Source: Lutjanus erythropterus (lineage: Eukaryota; Chordata; Actinopteri; Lutjaniformes; Lutjanidae). From it: 64,000 bases of DNA. The position numbers and the translations under genes were made by a program. A model generated the notes under the pieces. It worked only from the letters and a program-made list of their open reading frames with translations, was not told the DNA's origin and did no database searches. Each line of letters starts with the position of its first letter. Position 1 is the first letter of the stretch. Location of the stretch: NCBI GenBank assembly GCA_020091685.1, contig CM034603.1:19055270-19119269 (forward strand), in the 5' to 3' direction. Of the stretch, positions 1 to 11,050 are shown in pieces.

Positions 1-441
1 GGGAACCAGCAGGGGGCCCCCTCCCAGTACAGGGGGAGAGGGCAGGGGGGGCATACCGGCTGGGGAATGCTCATGGCCAGTGCGGGCTGAGAAGGCAGCT
101 GGGCCCCCGAGGGAGCTCTGGCTGCTGAGGGTGAACTGGGCCAGTGTGTGTTTGAGCCCAGGGCTCAGGTCCAGGGCTTTAGCAGAGCCCACCACGTGCA
201 GCTCAGCCCGGCCCTCCACGTCCATGTCTGAGTCGTGGCACAGATCCTCCACCTGCTCACGCTTCACTTTGGGAGTTTTGGGAAGGGAATCCAAGCTGCG
301 ACGCTTCAGGTTGATCTCAGCAATAACACGCTTCTTGATAGGAGCATCTTCCAGCCGCTCTCTGTATAGCCGTTTCATGTTGCCCTTGAATGATGTCAAG
401 TCTTTGAAAGGGGTTTTCAAACTGGTCTGGGTGCTGGCCAT
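1..441 (-). CDS. skil: SKI-like co-repressor SnoN, first coding exon (partial, N-terminal 147 codons)
   Basis: SnoN binds SMAD2/3/4 in the nucleus and recruits N-CoR/HDAC co-repressors to silence TGF-beta target genes. The reading frame is open from an ATG at 441-439, in good context (A at -3, G at +4), to the window edge. Residues 96-120 hold the N-terminal signature shared by SKI and SnoN, including SSQSSLGGPAAFSAR, followed by a proline-rich LPSPPVL segment. Residues 1-70 are basic and match SnoN only loosely; they include KKR, KRR and a VKRE patch. The match around residues 96-120 fits SnoN better than SKI, and the position beside prkci supports skil. The DHD (Ski/Sno) domain and SAND-like domain lie beyond the left edge. 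The gene runs in the same direction as prkci, which lies upstream. Seen: frame, start and signature. From family knowledge: function. Confidence 0.93.
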   Translation of the reverse strand, partial: MASTQTSLKTPFKDLTSFKGNMKRLYRERLEDAPIKKRVIAEINLKRRSLDSLPKTPKVKREQVEDLCHDSDMDVEGRAELHVVGSAKALDLSPGLKHTLAQFTLSSQSSLGGPAAFSARTGHEHSPAGMPPLPSPPVLGGGPLLVP

Positions 442-599
442 GTTTAAGCACTGGGTTACTGTCGTTTCTGTCTGCTGACTGGGTTCTTGTATTCCTCCGA
501 GTCTCTTTTCTCCTCAAGTCTTTTCAAATGGCACCAATCTTCTGGTAGTTAGACACATGCATGATGGTGAGTGAAGGTTTCTGTGTTCTGATCCGGTTC
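442..599 (-). other. skil: skil 5' UTR part of the first coding exon
   Basis: On the minus strand a pyrimidine-rich tract and a TTTTCATGGTCAG acceptor (AG at 601-600) precede the ATG, so the coding exon probably begins at 599 and carries about 158 nt of 5' UTR. Two short upstream ORFs lie in this leader (see findings). The acceptor is inferred from sequence only; the upstream non-coding exon has not been placed. Confidence 0.5.
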
Positions 600-2100
600 C
601 TGACCATGAAAATGTACAAATTTAGAAAACAGATGTAAGAGATGTAAAAAAAAAAAAATTAATCAGTATGTAATCAATGGTAAAAATCACAAATCAAACC
701 AATCACACTGCAATTATTTTGACAGATATTGTGATTACAATATGATTCACAATTAGCGAGAATAATTTTTGCATCACAATTTTTACTTTCCACTGTAAAA
801 AAAAACAATTAAAATCATGATGATGTTACAGTTGTTAGGGTCTGTACCAAACATTAAAGTATCATGTTTTCTTACATCTGGACAAGATTAGTAGGCCAGG
901 GCATCTCTGCAGCACTACAGTTCTTCATTATAATGCTGTTTTGTCACGCATTTTTATTGATCAAAAAGATTGCAGCTTCTGTGATTTGAATACTGCACTT
1001 GGCCATGTTGCAATTTCGATAACATTTTGATTAACTGTGCAGCCCTAATCTAAACTATAGCTAATCAATCCAATTCCTGTAGAGGAATAAACAAACTGAA
1101 AATTATCTCATAAAAAATGTTGTGTGGAGCATGAAATATCCATAAGGAGTTTAAATGTTTTATGGCTGCTGTCCCGGCTGGGGGCTGAAGAGGTCAATGG
1201 CTGTTTGCATGGACCACTAAACCAAATGGCCATTACCATACTTCACACAAACACGAGGCTTTTTCAGCCCTTGTAATTGAACCCCAGGGGAAATTTGCAT
1301 CAAGGTTTTCACCAAAGGTTTTGAAACAAACTTTCCAGCAGAAAGTGAGAATTTTAACAAGCGAAACCAGTTGACTAGACATGACAAGCCAGGTGAAATT
1401 CCCCAACCGCCCTCCTCGCCCCTCTCCCATCCCATTACATTGTTAATGTGAGGCTGTTACAATGGTCAAAAACATGTTACTTAGCAAATGAAAGTGCCCT
1501 TCCCAAACATACTATGCCTTCCCCTAGGTCTGCTTACCCCACGCTGACCCCATCAACTCCATGAAAAACAATTGATAAAAGCGTTAACAGCAGTCGTCCC
1601 CTTCTCTCAGTGCTCTCACAGCTTGACATACAGCCGTATGGAAAGCGGTGTTTCCCTCTTTTTACTCACAGACTTTTGTCGACTGTAATAAGAAAACAAT
1701 TGGCTGGTATCCCCTATTTAAATCGTAATCTAGATGTTAATGGCTACTGCTGCAGTATGACACCAATAGACGGCAGATTGGTTGTACTTAAGCTTCAACG
1801 TTTACTGTTTTCATGTTGTCGTGAAATGCATTTGATGTATAAATCTACCCTTGTCAAAAAGGCATAAGGGTTAAGTCAGCATAGAGGATTGAATTAGCAA
1901 ATTTCAGCATTCCATCGTTTTTTTTCTTTTCTGTTGTTTTTTTTTTTTTTTTTCCAACGAGTGAAATGTTGCGGCGGTGCAAACCTAGAGCTCGATTCCG
2001 AAGCAGGTTGATGTTTGTGGGCGTTTTAATGGCAAATACCACCGTGGGTTGAATGCAGAAAAAACAACGCTGCAAAACCAGATCAGCGACCAATAATAAA
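600..2100 (-). other. probable skil first intron, no gene seen
   Basis: AT-rich sequence with poly-A/T runs (about 647-658 and 1,917-1,953). The block 1,190-1,440 is less repetitive and has higher complexity, and could be a conserved non-coding element, but this cannot be judged from one genome. The reading frames here are short and unlike known proteins. Confidence 0.4.
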
Positions 2101-3006
2101 TGAGGGTCTGCGGGGAGGCAGCGTCCACCCCAGCCTGCTCGGGACTCCTGCTGAAACCTCCAACCAGATCGCTTTATTTATTCCTGTCAGAAATCACCCG
2201 CATTGCTTCGCTAAATATCATCGTATTTCTCAATTAACCTCACAGCGATTTAATGGCTTATATGAAATATTTCTTAATGTCACCCCCCAACACGTCTCGT
2301 ATCCTTTTTGCTGCTGCAAGGACACCGCGTATAACGCTGCTCCTGCTCTGCTTCATCCCCTGCTTCACCCCCCTCCTCGTCTCTCCAGTCTGCAAACTGT
2401 AGCTACCTCGCCTCCTCTGCTGGCTCGCCACGACGGCACTGGTATGCAGACAGCGCTGATAATGACATTCACTGTCTACACTACAGTCTGGTCTAGGAGG
2501 GAAGGCACCGCGGTCGGGCGTTTACGCACACACCGACTCTGGTGAGGGCACGGCGGGGTTTACAACCGCGGCTTGTCCCCCGTGTGTCAAACACAGGTAA
2601 CGTATGAGTGAGTCAAATCGGGTGAAACAAAACATTAAATATTACGCATTTAGTTATACGTGAGAATAATTGAAATTGTAAATAAATGAGGCGATGTTTT
2701 GAGAATTAACATGTACGCAAACGTGAAGTAAACGCGTGGAAATATGCGCATTTGTCTGGAAACCAATCGAGAAGCAGCTATGTCTGTGAACGGATAACGT
2801 TCGATACCTATTGGTGTCTAGAAGGGAACCCTTGATTTACGAAACTCTCGCGCGATTTAAATGCGTTGTTCCTCACTGCGTTCTTTGTACAATCTAATAC
2901 TAATCTATACTGTGACAACACCACTGTTAAAATTTGCTTTAGTTTTAAAGTCAGAAAACACTTGGTCAGCGTTAGGGAAAGATCACAGTTGGGTTCAAAT
3001 AATCAC

Positions 3007-3016
3007 TCTCGCGAGA
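3007..3016. promoter_or_regulatory. TCTCGCGAGA promoter box
   Basis: Perfect 10-bp palindrome TCTCGCGAGA in the CpG-rich region upstream of skil. This motif is established as a CpG-island promoter element recognised by BANP in an unmethylated state. A near copy (TCTCGCGCGA) lies about 160 bp away at roughly 2,847, in the other arm of the inverted repeat. Confidence 0.6.
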
Positions 3017-3638
3017 TCTTTCGCGGGTCTGGGGTTCCCTTCTAGACAAGCTTATAAGGCAGTTTAACCAGCAAAGTCGGCGATGAAGCAGGCTAACCCA
3101 GCTTTCAAGAGCACAGACAGGCTAATTTAACCCCAACAATAAGAGCGATCATAAAAAAAAGCAGCAGAAGAAGAACCCTCTACAATAATAAGGCACAGAA
3201 AGCTAAATAATGCTGGCTAACCGAAAGGACCAACAGCGCTAACACTACAGCAGGCTAACCCCAGATAGAGAGCGACACAGCAGGCTAAACCAGGTTAGCT
3301 CCGCTCCCCCTCCTCCGACCGTCGGCTGGAATTCAAACTCAACCGTTAATCGTCACGCGCTGAGACCCGTTATCAACAAAATAAACCCTCAGTCTGTTTA
3401 AAAATGTCCGTTTAAAATCTCTCTCTGTGTACATTTCATTAATAATCGTGTAAGCACTTGCCTGGTCGCTGTGTGTCTGTCGATCGCCCTCACTCGCCCG
3501 TGGTCTCCTCAGTACTGGAAAAGCCTGGCGGACCGTCAACAAGATGCAGCTAGAGGTTCCACTACAGCCCCGCAACGTCACACTGCACACGGGCTGAGAG
3601 GCGGAGACGTCACCCGGCTGACGGAAACTATGCGGGGG

Positions 3639-3699
3639 TGTCTCTCGTGTGTCTGTCTGCCTGTCTGCTTGTCTGTGTGTCTGTCTGTCTGTCTGTCTC
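3639..3699. repeat. GTCT-rich microsatellite
   Basis: Degenerate (GTCT/GTGT)n tract with about ten GTCT units in 61 bp, ending in five consecutive units. It lies in the skil promoter region. GTCT/AGAC is the SMAD MH1 half-site, which makes the position noteworthy. Confidence 0.8.
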
Positions 3700-3839
3700 G
3701 CACTGCCTGGGAGAGATTTGTTTCCTCCAGCAGTAGTTAGAAGCAGAGCAGAGAGAAGGGGAGATAAATGACAACAGCAGGCAGTCAATGGATGCCAAAA
3801 CTGGGGTTCGGGGACTTTAAAAGGATCCTTCAATGGATC

Positions 3840-4601
3840 TTTACTATAGTGAATCTTTACTGCACATTTGTTTATATTTCAATCCAAAAAAAGCTTAGTT
3901 TAATGAGAAATTTTGATTAGAAATTTGATTTTCGCATTTCCCTATAATATATTCAATATTTATATATCAGATATATATCAGATTTTCACTGTACTTATTA
4001 CGTGGTTTTGTTAAATACTTGATTCTAAAAAAAATGTGTACATAACCATGTAACAGGCAGGATGTACAGTGAACAGGTCACTATTGCGAAATAAAGCCAT
4101 AACATCATTTTAAAATTAATATTTTGCATCACCTAAATGTGTGTCAAACATTTTTTACTAAGTAAACATGTAATGAGCAGGATAATGTACAATGAGCAGG
4201 TCGTTATTGTGAAATTATTTCACAGTAACGAAATACCAAATATTTACATGATTGCTGTGGCCAAAAGATGAAAAAAATAATGCTATCAGTCAAATTCATC
4301 TTTGTTTATTGTGTTTATTGTGTATTTTTTGGCAAATGAATTACATTCAAAATAACAGTGCAGGGAGTCTGTAACAGGGCTGGGAAATATCTAAATTTTT
4401 TAGCGATATTGTGATATGAAACTAGATATCATTTAATTTTTTCTTTTCCTGGTTTTAAATGTCAAAAATAAAGTAGTTTCCCTGGTTTGAACCTAATGTT
4501 ATAGCTGTTCTATTATTTGCCTATATCTACTTAGGCATTGTAACCACATTACTGATGATTATTTATAATACAATATTAATATAATACATTTAATGTGTGT
4601 G

Positions 4602-4636
<35 letters not shown>

Positions 4637-5225
4637 ACATCGAGACATTTTGCCAAAAATAATGTATATTTGATTTTGTTCATAACACCCAACCCTAAGG
4701 CATCATATTCTATAAGATCATCATATGTTTGCACTGTTTGAGAGGTATATTTGAGAAAAAGAATGAATGAAATGAAATGAATGTGTTTTCACAGGCCCCT
4801 GGCAAATTACTACAGACACATATCTGAGAACCCCTGAGCTACATATTTAATTTTAGAGACTCATCCTAATGTTCCTGACCGTTTTTGGCTTAAATCATGT
4901 TGTAGGTCAGTTTTATTGATATGGCCTCAGTTGACACTTGCTGGTATGACCTGACATGACAGCAGCCTTATCTCCATCTTTGGCTTTCTATCAAGTTTGT
5001 GAAAATGAGAGGATAAGAGAGGACAAACTCACTGGGTAAAAGGGTGGCTTCTCTCACCTTCCCCACCCCCACCCCCTCTTTTTATGGACCTCTCCTCTGC
5101 TAAAAGGTCAGGAGGTCATTCAGGCGGTCTATTGTCCTTTTAGTGATGGTGGGAGTTAATAAAAGCAGTGTATGAGGAGTCAGGAATCAGCTTTTATTAA
5201 TTATATGTTCATTTTTAATTCCCAT
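3840..5225. other. intergenic DNA, skil upstream side
   Basis: AT-rich with no convincing gene. It contains a TG/TA microsatellite (about 4,597-4,636) and a less repetitive block at 4,860-5,180 that might be regulatory. Nothing else is supported. Confidence 0.4.
4597..4636. repeat. (TG)n/(TA)n microsatellite
   Basis: Run of GTGTGT with a short TATATA interruption, about 40 bp, in intergenic DNA. Confidence 0.85.
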
Positions 5226-5229
5226 AGGC

Positions 5230-6386
5230 TTGGTTGCACCAACAAGGGTTATTTTCTTAAACCCTCTTAAATCGTGGTTTAACTTAAATTTATCTTGCAC
5301 TAAACTTTTGAACTAGTTTAAAATTTGTAATTAAAGCTTACATTTTAAACTCTCTCAAACCTCAGTTTAGTTTTTACTCTAAAGCTAGATTGAATTTAAT
5401 TCTGTTAGATCAAAACTTTAAAACTGCAATTCAAACTCTGATCCAGTATTAACTAGATCCAGTATTAAACATGGGGAGGTTTAACTTTTAAAATGGCTGA
5501 GTGCCCAGTGTGCCCTAAATTAGGAAAAAATATGAATGATGGCAAGAGACTACTATTTTCCCCTTTGAACTGTGCTACAAATTACACATATATAGTTTGT
5601 CAATTTAAAAACATAATTTCACAAGCCAAGGAAGTCTCAGTTTCTCAAAGGTTTGTTGTAGTTAGGTTTATTTTTGTGTGAAGCCACTTCATGAAATACA
5701 TCTCTTATCTTGCCCAATGTACGTCACCAACACCAGTCTCGCTGTCCCTTGTAACGTTGTCTTACCTGATGTGTTTTATCCAGTGACTCCTGGTCCTTTT
5801 TTCAGCCGTGAAGACAAAGAACAAATAACGCCTGCTGTTGTGTGACAACATCCCAGAACATAAACACAGTCATTGTTGCTTCAGTAGGCTAACATTTGCT
5901 TTTGGACAGCGAAAATCATGATGCCACTTTTGCAACTTCTACATTTCCTCGCAGTTTGATACTTCAGCACTTTTATGAAAAACGGCAACTGTCTTCACTT
6001 GTAAATTTGTTTTAAATTGACAAACGTGTGTGTAATTTGTGGCACAATTCAAACAGGATCAAAAAATAATTTGTCTCTTGTCCTTGACTACAGTTCATAT
6101 TTTTTCCTATGTTAGGTTCCATGGTGGTTCACTGGAAACAGCATGACTTAGACACACTATACCTACTAGTCCTAGCAGCACTCAAATGAATTGTTTTTTT
6201 TAATTTAATTTAGATTTTTCTGTATTGTATCGACGCTACTGACTTTCAGTTTACACCACTTAACTTGGATTTACTAAACAGAAATTAGTTGTTGTGCAGC
6301 AGAGCTCTGCTTAATTTTAAATTTGGGTTTACTTAGTTTTGTCACCTAATCTTGGATTAAATTAATCTTTGTTGGTGCAACCCAAT
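5230..6386. mobile_element. non-autonomous DNA transposon with GGTTGCACCAACA terminal inverted repeats
   Basis: The left end (from about 5,231) reads TTGGTTGCACCAACAAGG, and the right end (to about 6,384) reads TTTGTTGGTGCAACCCAA, its reverse complement over about 14 bp. Subterminal AT-rich sequence on both sides shows weaker inverted similarity. No transposase was recognised inside; the reading frames are short. Superfamily is uncertain because the target-site duplication is not clear. Confidence 0.6.
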
Positions 6387-6479
6387 CATAGTCTTCACTC
6401 TTGAATGTGAATATACACCATCATCTATAACTGTTGGCTGAAATCTTAATCTATGAATGTTATCATGCTGTGCCTACAT

Positions 6480-6800
6480 AAAGCTGGGGTTTTTCTTCGC
6501 TGGCCGGCTGACTGACCCACAGTCTGATGTCACACTGATGTCTGTGTGAGCAGAGCAGCTTGATAAAGCTTTGATAAACAACACCGTCGGCCGTTTCGCC
6601 GCAGCCTCTCTCTCTCTAGCTCCCTCTCTGACAGCAAGGTCAGCAGTTGTATTATGAGAGCAGATGTGCGTACACCCTGTCCAGCCCCAGAGAACAACAA
6701 GAGGGACATTGATTTTCCTGTAATAACATCACTCTGTGTACTGCGGGGAGTAAATTAATCTCATATCTGCAATATTGTGACCAGCACTGATTGTTCATTA
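6480..6800. promoter_or_regulatory. candidate non-coding regulatory block
   Basis: A higher-complexity, GC-richer block in AT-rich intergenic DNA. It has two close TTGATAA(A) motifs (near 6,559 and 6,571), the second overlapping CTTTGAT, a TCF/LEF-type core. No coding signal. Regulatory function is an inference only. Confidence 0.2.
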
Positions 6801-7288
6801 GAGGTAAAGCAAAAAGCTGAAGGATGAGGTATAGTGTGGAGGGTGGTGGTGGAGGAGCTGGGATTCACAGACAGACAGGGTGTAACAGAGTAGCACATTG
6901 ATAAGCCTATCCATTAGCAAAGACTCTGTCTAACTGTTATTGGACTTAGTACTAAGTGGACCCTGGAGGCAGACACCTCACAGTCGTTTTCATACATCCT
7001 GTCTGGGATCAATGGGGGATATTGAAATATGTCCTGAGCTGTTCGCTGGACGTACGCGTAATTTGGGGTAATGATGCTTGTTGAAGTGCTGGTCTGAGGT
7101 CACACACCTTCGCCGCAGAGTCTGAGGTGTCAGACAGTTTAGGAGGGGCAGTTTCTGCTTTCTGATGAGTGTGTGTCTGATTCAGTTTGTCATTTATTTG
7201 GAAGAGTAGCTAGTCATCATTTGGCCCTGTTTGTAACCAGGGGGCAGATAAAATGATGCAATGAAGTGGCGTAAACTCTGATGCAATA

Positions 7289-7860
7289 ACAGCAGTAGTG
7301 GAGGAAGTATTCAAATCCTTTACTTAAGCTAATACAAGGAGTTTTTAACAGTTTATGAAACCTTCTTAATTTATTACTGATGCCTCTATATGACCTAAAA
7401 AAGCAAATAAGACCATCAGTGAGAAGACTGGCTATTTCTAAATAGTTGTTCTTAATGCCTGCCACCGGGTCGGACTCCCCTTGAAATCAGAGACAGAGAT
7501 TAAACAAGTCTGTGTTTACATTTTTCAAGACAAAGTTACAGTGAGTAGTACATTAGTCAGTTAAAAAGAAGCAGGAGGAGATTTCTGCTTGGATGATTTT
7601 ATTTTCTACATCATATTTGTAATGCTTTTGTCCACAGTAGGCTCCAAAATCAACACAATATTAAAGTTCCTTATAGTCGTAACAGCCGTAGCTGTGAGTA
7701 AAAGTACAAATTGCTCTGTAAAACTACTCTATTAAGAAGTCCATTAAGTCCTTACTTAAGTAATATATGTAACTATTACCAGGAAAATATACTTAATGTA
7801 TCAAATGCAGAAAAATGGCCCCTGTTGGTGAACAGTGGGGTTGCAGCACTGCACTGCTTT
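7289..7860. mobile_element. nested repeat: GTGGAGGAAGTA-type MITE interrupted by a second repeat
   Basis: The outer left part (about 7,295-7,333, AGTGGAGGAAGTATTCAAAT) is typical of a widespread fish MITE. It appears to resume at about 7,700 with GAGTAAAAGTACAAATTGC. Between them (about 7,334-7,700) lies another repeat, also found at 27.83-28.02 kb and, inverted, at 54.33-54.64 kb. Exact borders are approximate. Confidence 0.5.
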
Positions 7861-8689
7861 CACTGTGTACCATGGTATGAAAGTTGATGGTTATTACATT
7901 TATTTATCAAATGTATTGAATTCTATAATTTAATTTATTTTCAAAGAGAGATGACTTCAGAAAAAAAAACCTGCTTCTTTTTTTTCCTGCTAATTTCTTC
8001 TGTTCAAAGTGAAGATGAATAGCTGTCTCATTTTTTGTACATATATACTTCCATTAAAATTATGTTGTTATGTCTATCAGAAAGACATAATATTTTGTAA
8101 AAAATATTATAAAGCCTTTAGGCATTTAGGCAATAATGGAAGAAAAATCAGATCATTCAGACAGGACTGCCAGACTAAGTATAATGGATCTGCTTTGGTA
8201 TGTAGAATATTTGTAAGATATTTCAAATGGACTAGTTCAAATATAACTTTACACCAACCGTTAATGGAAGGACTCTTATCACCAGTCCATTGAAATAGTA
8301 TGTCTTCTATAGAAGGTTACATTTGAGACTCAACAGAAAGTGAGGGGTTAAAAGAACGCCTGTGATCAGCGCATATATGTATTGTATGTATAAGTGGAGA
8401 CATTTTTATGTAGAGTAACATGAGACCAGAGATTGCTGTGGTGCAGAGTCAGCAGCCCGCAGTGACAGAAGGAATGTAACCGATAGCGGAAACATCAAAT
8501 TTTACTGTATGATAACTGACAAAGGTTTGTGGTTTGGTCACATCAGATCTGATACCTGATCTTCTTCATAAGGTCAGAATCTGTGCTGATACCAGTGATG
8601 AACTGCATGACCCCAACGAAAGAGACAAATCAAGTGAATATCTTTAAACTTATGGGCCTTGATTAAAAACAACATCACTTTGGAAATAC

Positions 8690-9090
8690 TTAAAGAGACA
8701 CTTCACCCCAAAAAATCAAAATGCATGTATTCCCCTGGCCTGTAGTGCTATTTATCCATCTAGATAGTTTTGGCGTGAGCTGCAGAGTTTTGGAGTTTTG
8801 GCCATAGAGATGTCTGACTTTTTTCTGATATAATGAAACTAGATGTGACTCAACTTGTGGTGCTCAAAGTGCCAAGAAATACATTTGAAAAACACCACCA
8901 CCAATATGTCTTTCCACAAGTCATGACCCAGTTACTCAAAATAATTCACAGAGCTTGTGAGCAGTTTCATGTAGGACCTACTTTCTTTCTACCAAACAAC
9001 ATCTACCAACTGTATCACGGCGCAGAAGGAAGTGTGCATCTACTCATGGATGAGATGCAGGATGTTCACTTTGGCTGAGCTGAAACCTTT
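8690..9090. repeat. probable dispersed repeat fragment
   Basis: Begins with TTAAAGAGACACTTCACCCC, which resembles the start of TTAA-flanked fish MITEs; no matching right end was found. The 81-codon open frame at 8,833-9,078 lies inside it and matches no protein I recognise. Low confidence. Confidence 0.3.
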
Positions 9091-10129
9091 TGTCCATAAA
9101 TGCACACTTCTTTCTGCACAGTGATATGGTCAGCAGTTGTAGTTCAATACCAAATGACCTACAGGAATCCAGTGGAAGCAACAAATCAATGTATATTTTC
9201 AAAGATCCCGATGTGAAGAGGGGGGTCTTAACTCAACCTGAAGGGGTTTATTTCTCAATAGTGACCTGCTCACGGAACATTATCATGCTTGTTACATGGT
9301 TATGTACCAAAAAAAACCCAATAATTTGACATGAAATGTTGATTTTAAAATGATTTTAGAGATTTAACAATGATTTTATTGTTCCTCCAGAGTCTGTGAT
9401 CAGAACTGAGTCCAGTTCAACGGTCTGTTCTTCATAACAATGGTCTGTTATATGAAACAACAGACCTTAGATTATTGTAACTGACCAATCAGAATCAAGT
9501 CTTTAACAAAGCCATGTTATACTAGTATAAGCCAGCATATGACAAAAGTACAAACTGCGGCAGAAGAAAAAAAAAAAAATAGCTGCGGTTGAAACCATAC
9601 TGAGAAACAAAAATGTGTCAGACATATACATCATAAAGGGGATTTCCAAATGCTGCTACATGAAATTCAACATAATATAACTCGCCTTTATAACTGTGAT
9701 AGCTAATTCAAGGTCCTTGCTCTTATACTGTATAATTAATGGTCCATACAGTTTTTTATCCTAATTTATTGCTCCGAAAGTGAGATATTTCTCTTATAAA
9801 TCATTTCACTTGCTGTGTTTCTCTCCTGTTCTAATCAATGTATTTTATTCTCCAATGTTTACTTTTACAGGAAGTCCCAATCACTTATATATAGTGCGTA
9901 TGTAGGTTTTTCTGAAGTCGAGGTCATGAAGAATTATCTGGAGTGTCTGTTAATGAAACAAATGTTTTTATATCTCAAGAATAATCTACTATATCATTAC
10001 AATCACAGAAGTAGCACACACCAGTTTACAGCTACAGGGAGAGTGGAACACGTATATTTAAATACAGACCCAGAACAACTCATTATCTCCACACTACAGT
10101 CAAGAGCACTGGTATATGTGGTGTGATAA

Positions 10130-11050
10130 CATGCAGACAGTGCCAAGTAGAACAACTACTCACCTTAAATTGCAGTGTGTGTTTTATTAAGGGGCTGCAT
10201 TTAGCACCAAGTATGATTCTTCTGCCGCCTAATTAATCCCTTCAGGGACGGAATAAAACACCCAACAAGATAAGAGCAATTAAAACAGGATGTTTTTCAG
10301 ATCCTCCTACGTTTTACATCATTAATTATACAAGGTTAGTCTTCCCTGTGTCTTCCACAAGGTGATGTGGAGCCACAGTGCCTGGGGAGGCAGGCGTACC
10401 CCCAGTCTCCACCGAGAGGGCACAGGAACAATGTCAAACACACCATCATGGGAATACAGAATTATGCAAAGGCATTTATCCTGGTCCTGCGTGCGGCGAT
10501 GCTGTATTTGTCTCGTGCAGACGCACAAGGGGAGTAATTTTCCACAAAAACTGGTTCAATTGAGACAATATATAATGGGTTAGTGGTGCAAGATGTGAAA
10601 TAAGCCTCACACAATGGGTTTCTATCCACCATTGTGCGAGTTATTGCAGCACACAAATCAATCCGTTTTATTATTTCTGACACATCATCATTTCCATGAC
10701 CCTTTTTCTTTCACCTCCCAACGCTCAGTGCCGTGTGAGGGCAGAAGGGAGAGCAATGGTGTCAATGACCTTTTGACCTCTGGGGACGCCGAGGGGCTTC
10801 TAAAAGCCAGGCGGGAGTCATGTGACCAGCGCAGACGCAGGCAGCCTGAGTGGAAAAGCTCAAGCTTAACGACTCAAAGCCTAATTCCCCTCGCTCCAGA
10901 CGGCCATGTGGGTCTGAGAGCTCTCAGCTGCAAAACTGTCACAAGACCGATTGTACGAGTTTGTTCAGACAGGAATGTGTTTGTATGATCTAAACTGTGT
11001 ATCTTCTCTTCATTCTTTTTAGCAGGAGTGACACTCTGTGTAACATTACA
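10130..11050. promoter_or_regulatory. candidate distal regulatory block with paired SOX-type sites
   Basis: High-complexity stretch between transposon-rich AT sequences. At 10,610-10,636 CACAATGG and its reverse complement CCATTGTG face each other across 11 nt, inside a longer imperfect palindrome (about 10,599-10,643). ACAATGG is the SOX/SRY core. No protein-like frame fits. An enhancer role is inference. Confidence 0.3.

Larger units (their letters stand above)
2100..3750 (-). promoter_or_regulatory. skil: CpG-containing promoter and 5' exon region of skil
   Basis: CpG dinucleotides are clearly more frequent here than in the flanking AT-rich DNA, for example around 2,440-2,580, 2,840-3,030 and 3,460-3,640. 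A palindromic TCTCGCGAGA box, a known CpG-island promoter element bound by BANP and related factors, lies at 3,007-3,016. A 17-bp inverted repeat flanks it, and a GTCT array lies at 3,639-3,699. The region sits 2-3 kb upstream of the skil ATG on the correct side. The transcription start and first splice donor cannot be fixed: several minus-strand GTGAGG candidates exist (near 2,250, 2,875 and 3,495). Confidence 0.55.

Noticed and set aside
3455..3475. GC-AG type donor (CCAG/GCAAGT on the minus strand) as the end of skil exon 1
   Set aside because: Possible but not better than several GT donors in the region; no basis to choose one.
3339..3833. 164-codon minus-strand open frame with QTDRQTHRQ repeats
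   Set aside because: The repeats are just the GTCT microsatellite read in frame; the region is the skil promoter.
8833..9078. 81-codon plus-strand open frame
   Set aside because: Lies within a probable dispersed repeat and has no homology I recognise.
10462..10683. Overlapping reading frames on both strands at 10.3-10.7 kb as a small gene
   Set aside because: No splice-consistent extension, no homology; the pattern fits GC-richer non-coding DNA.
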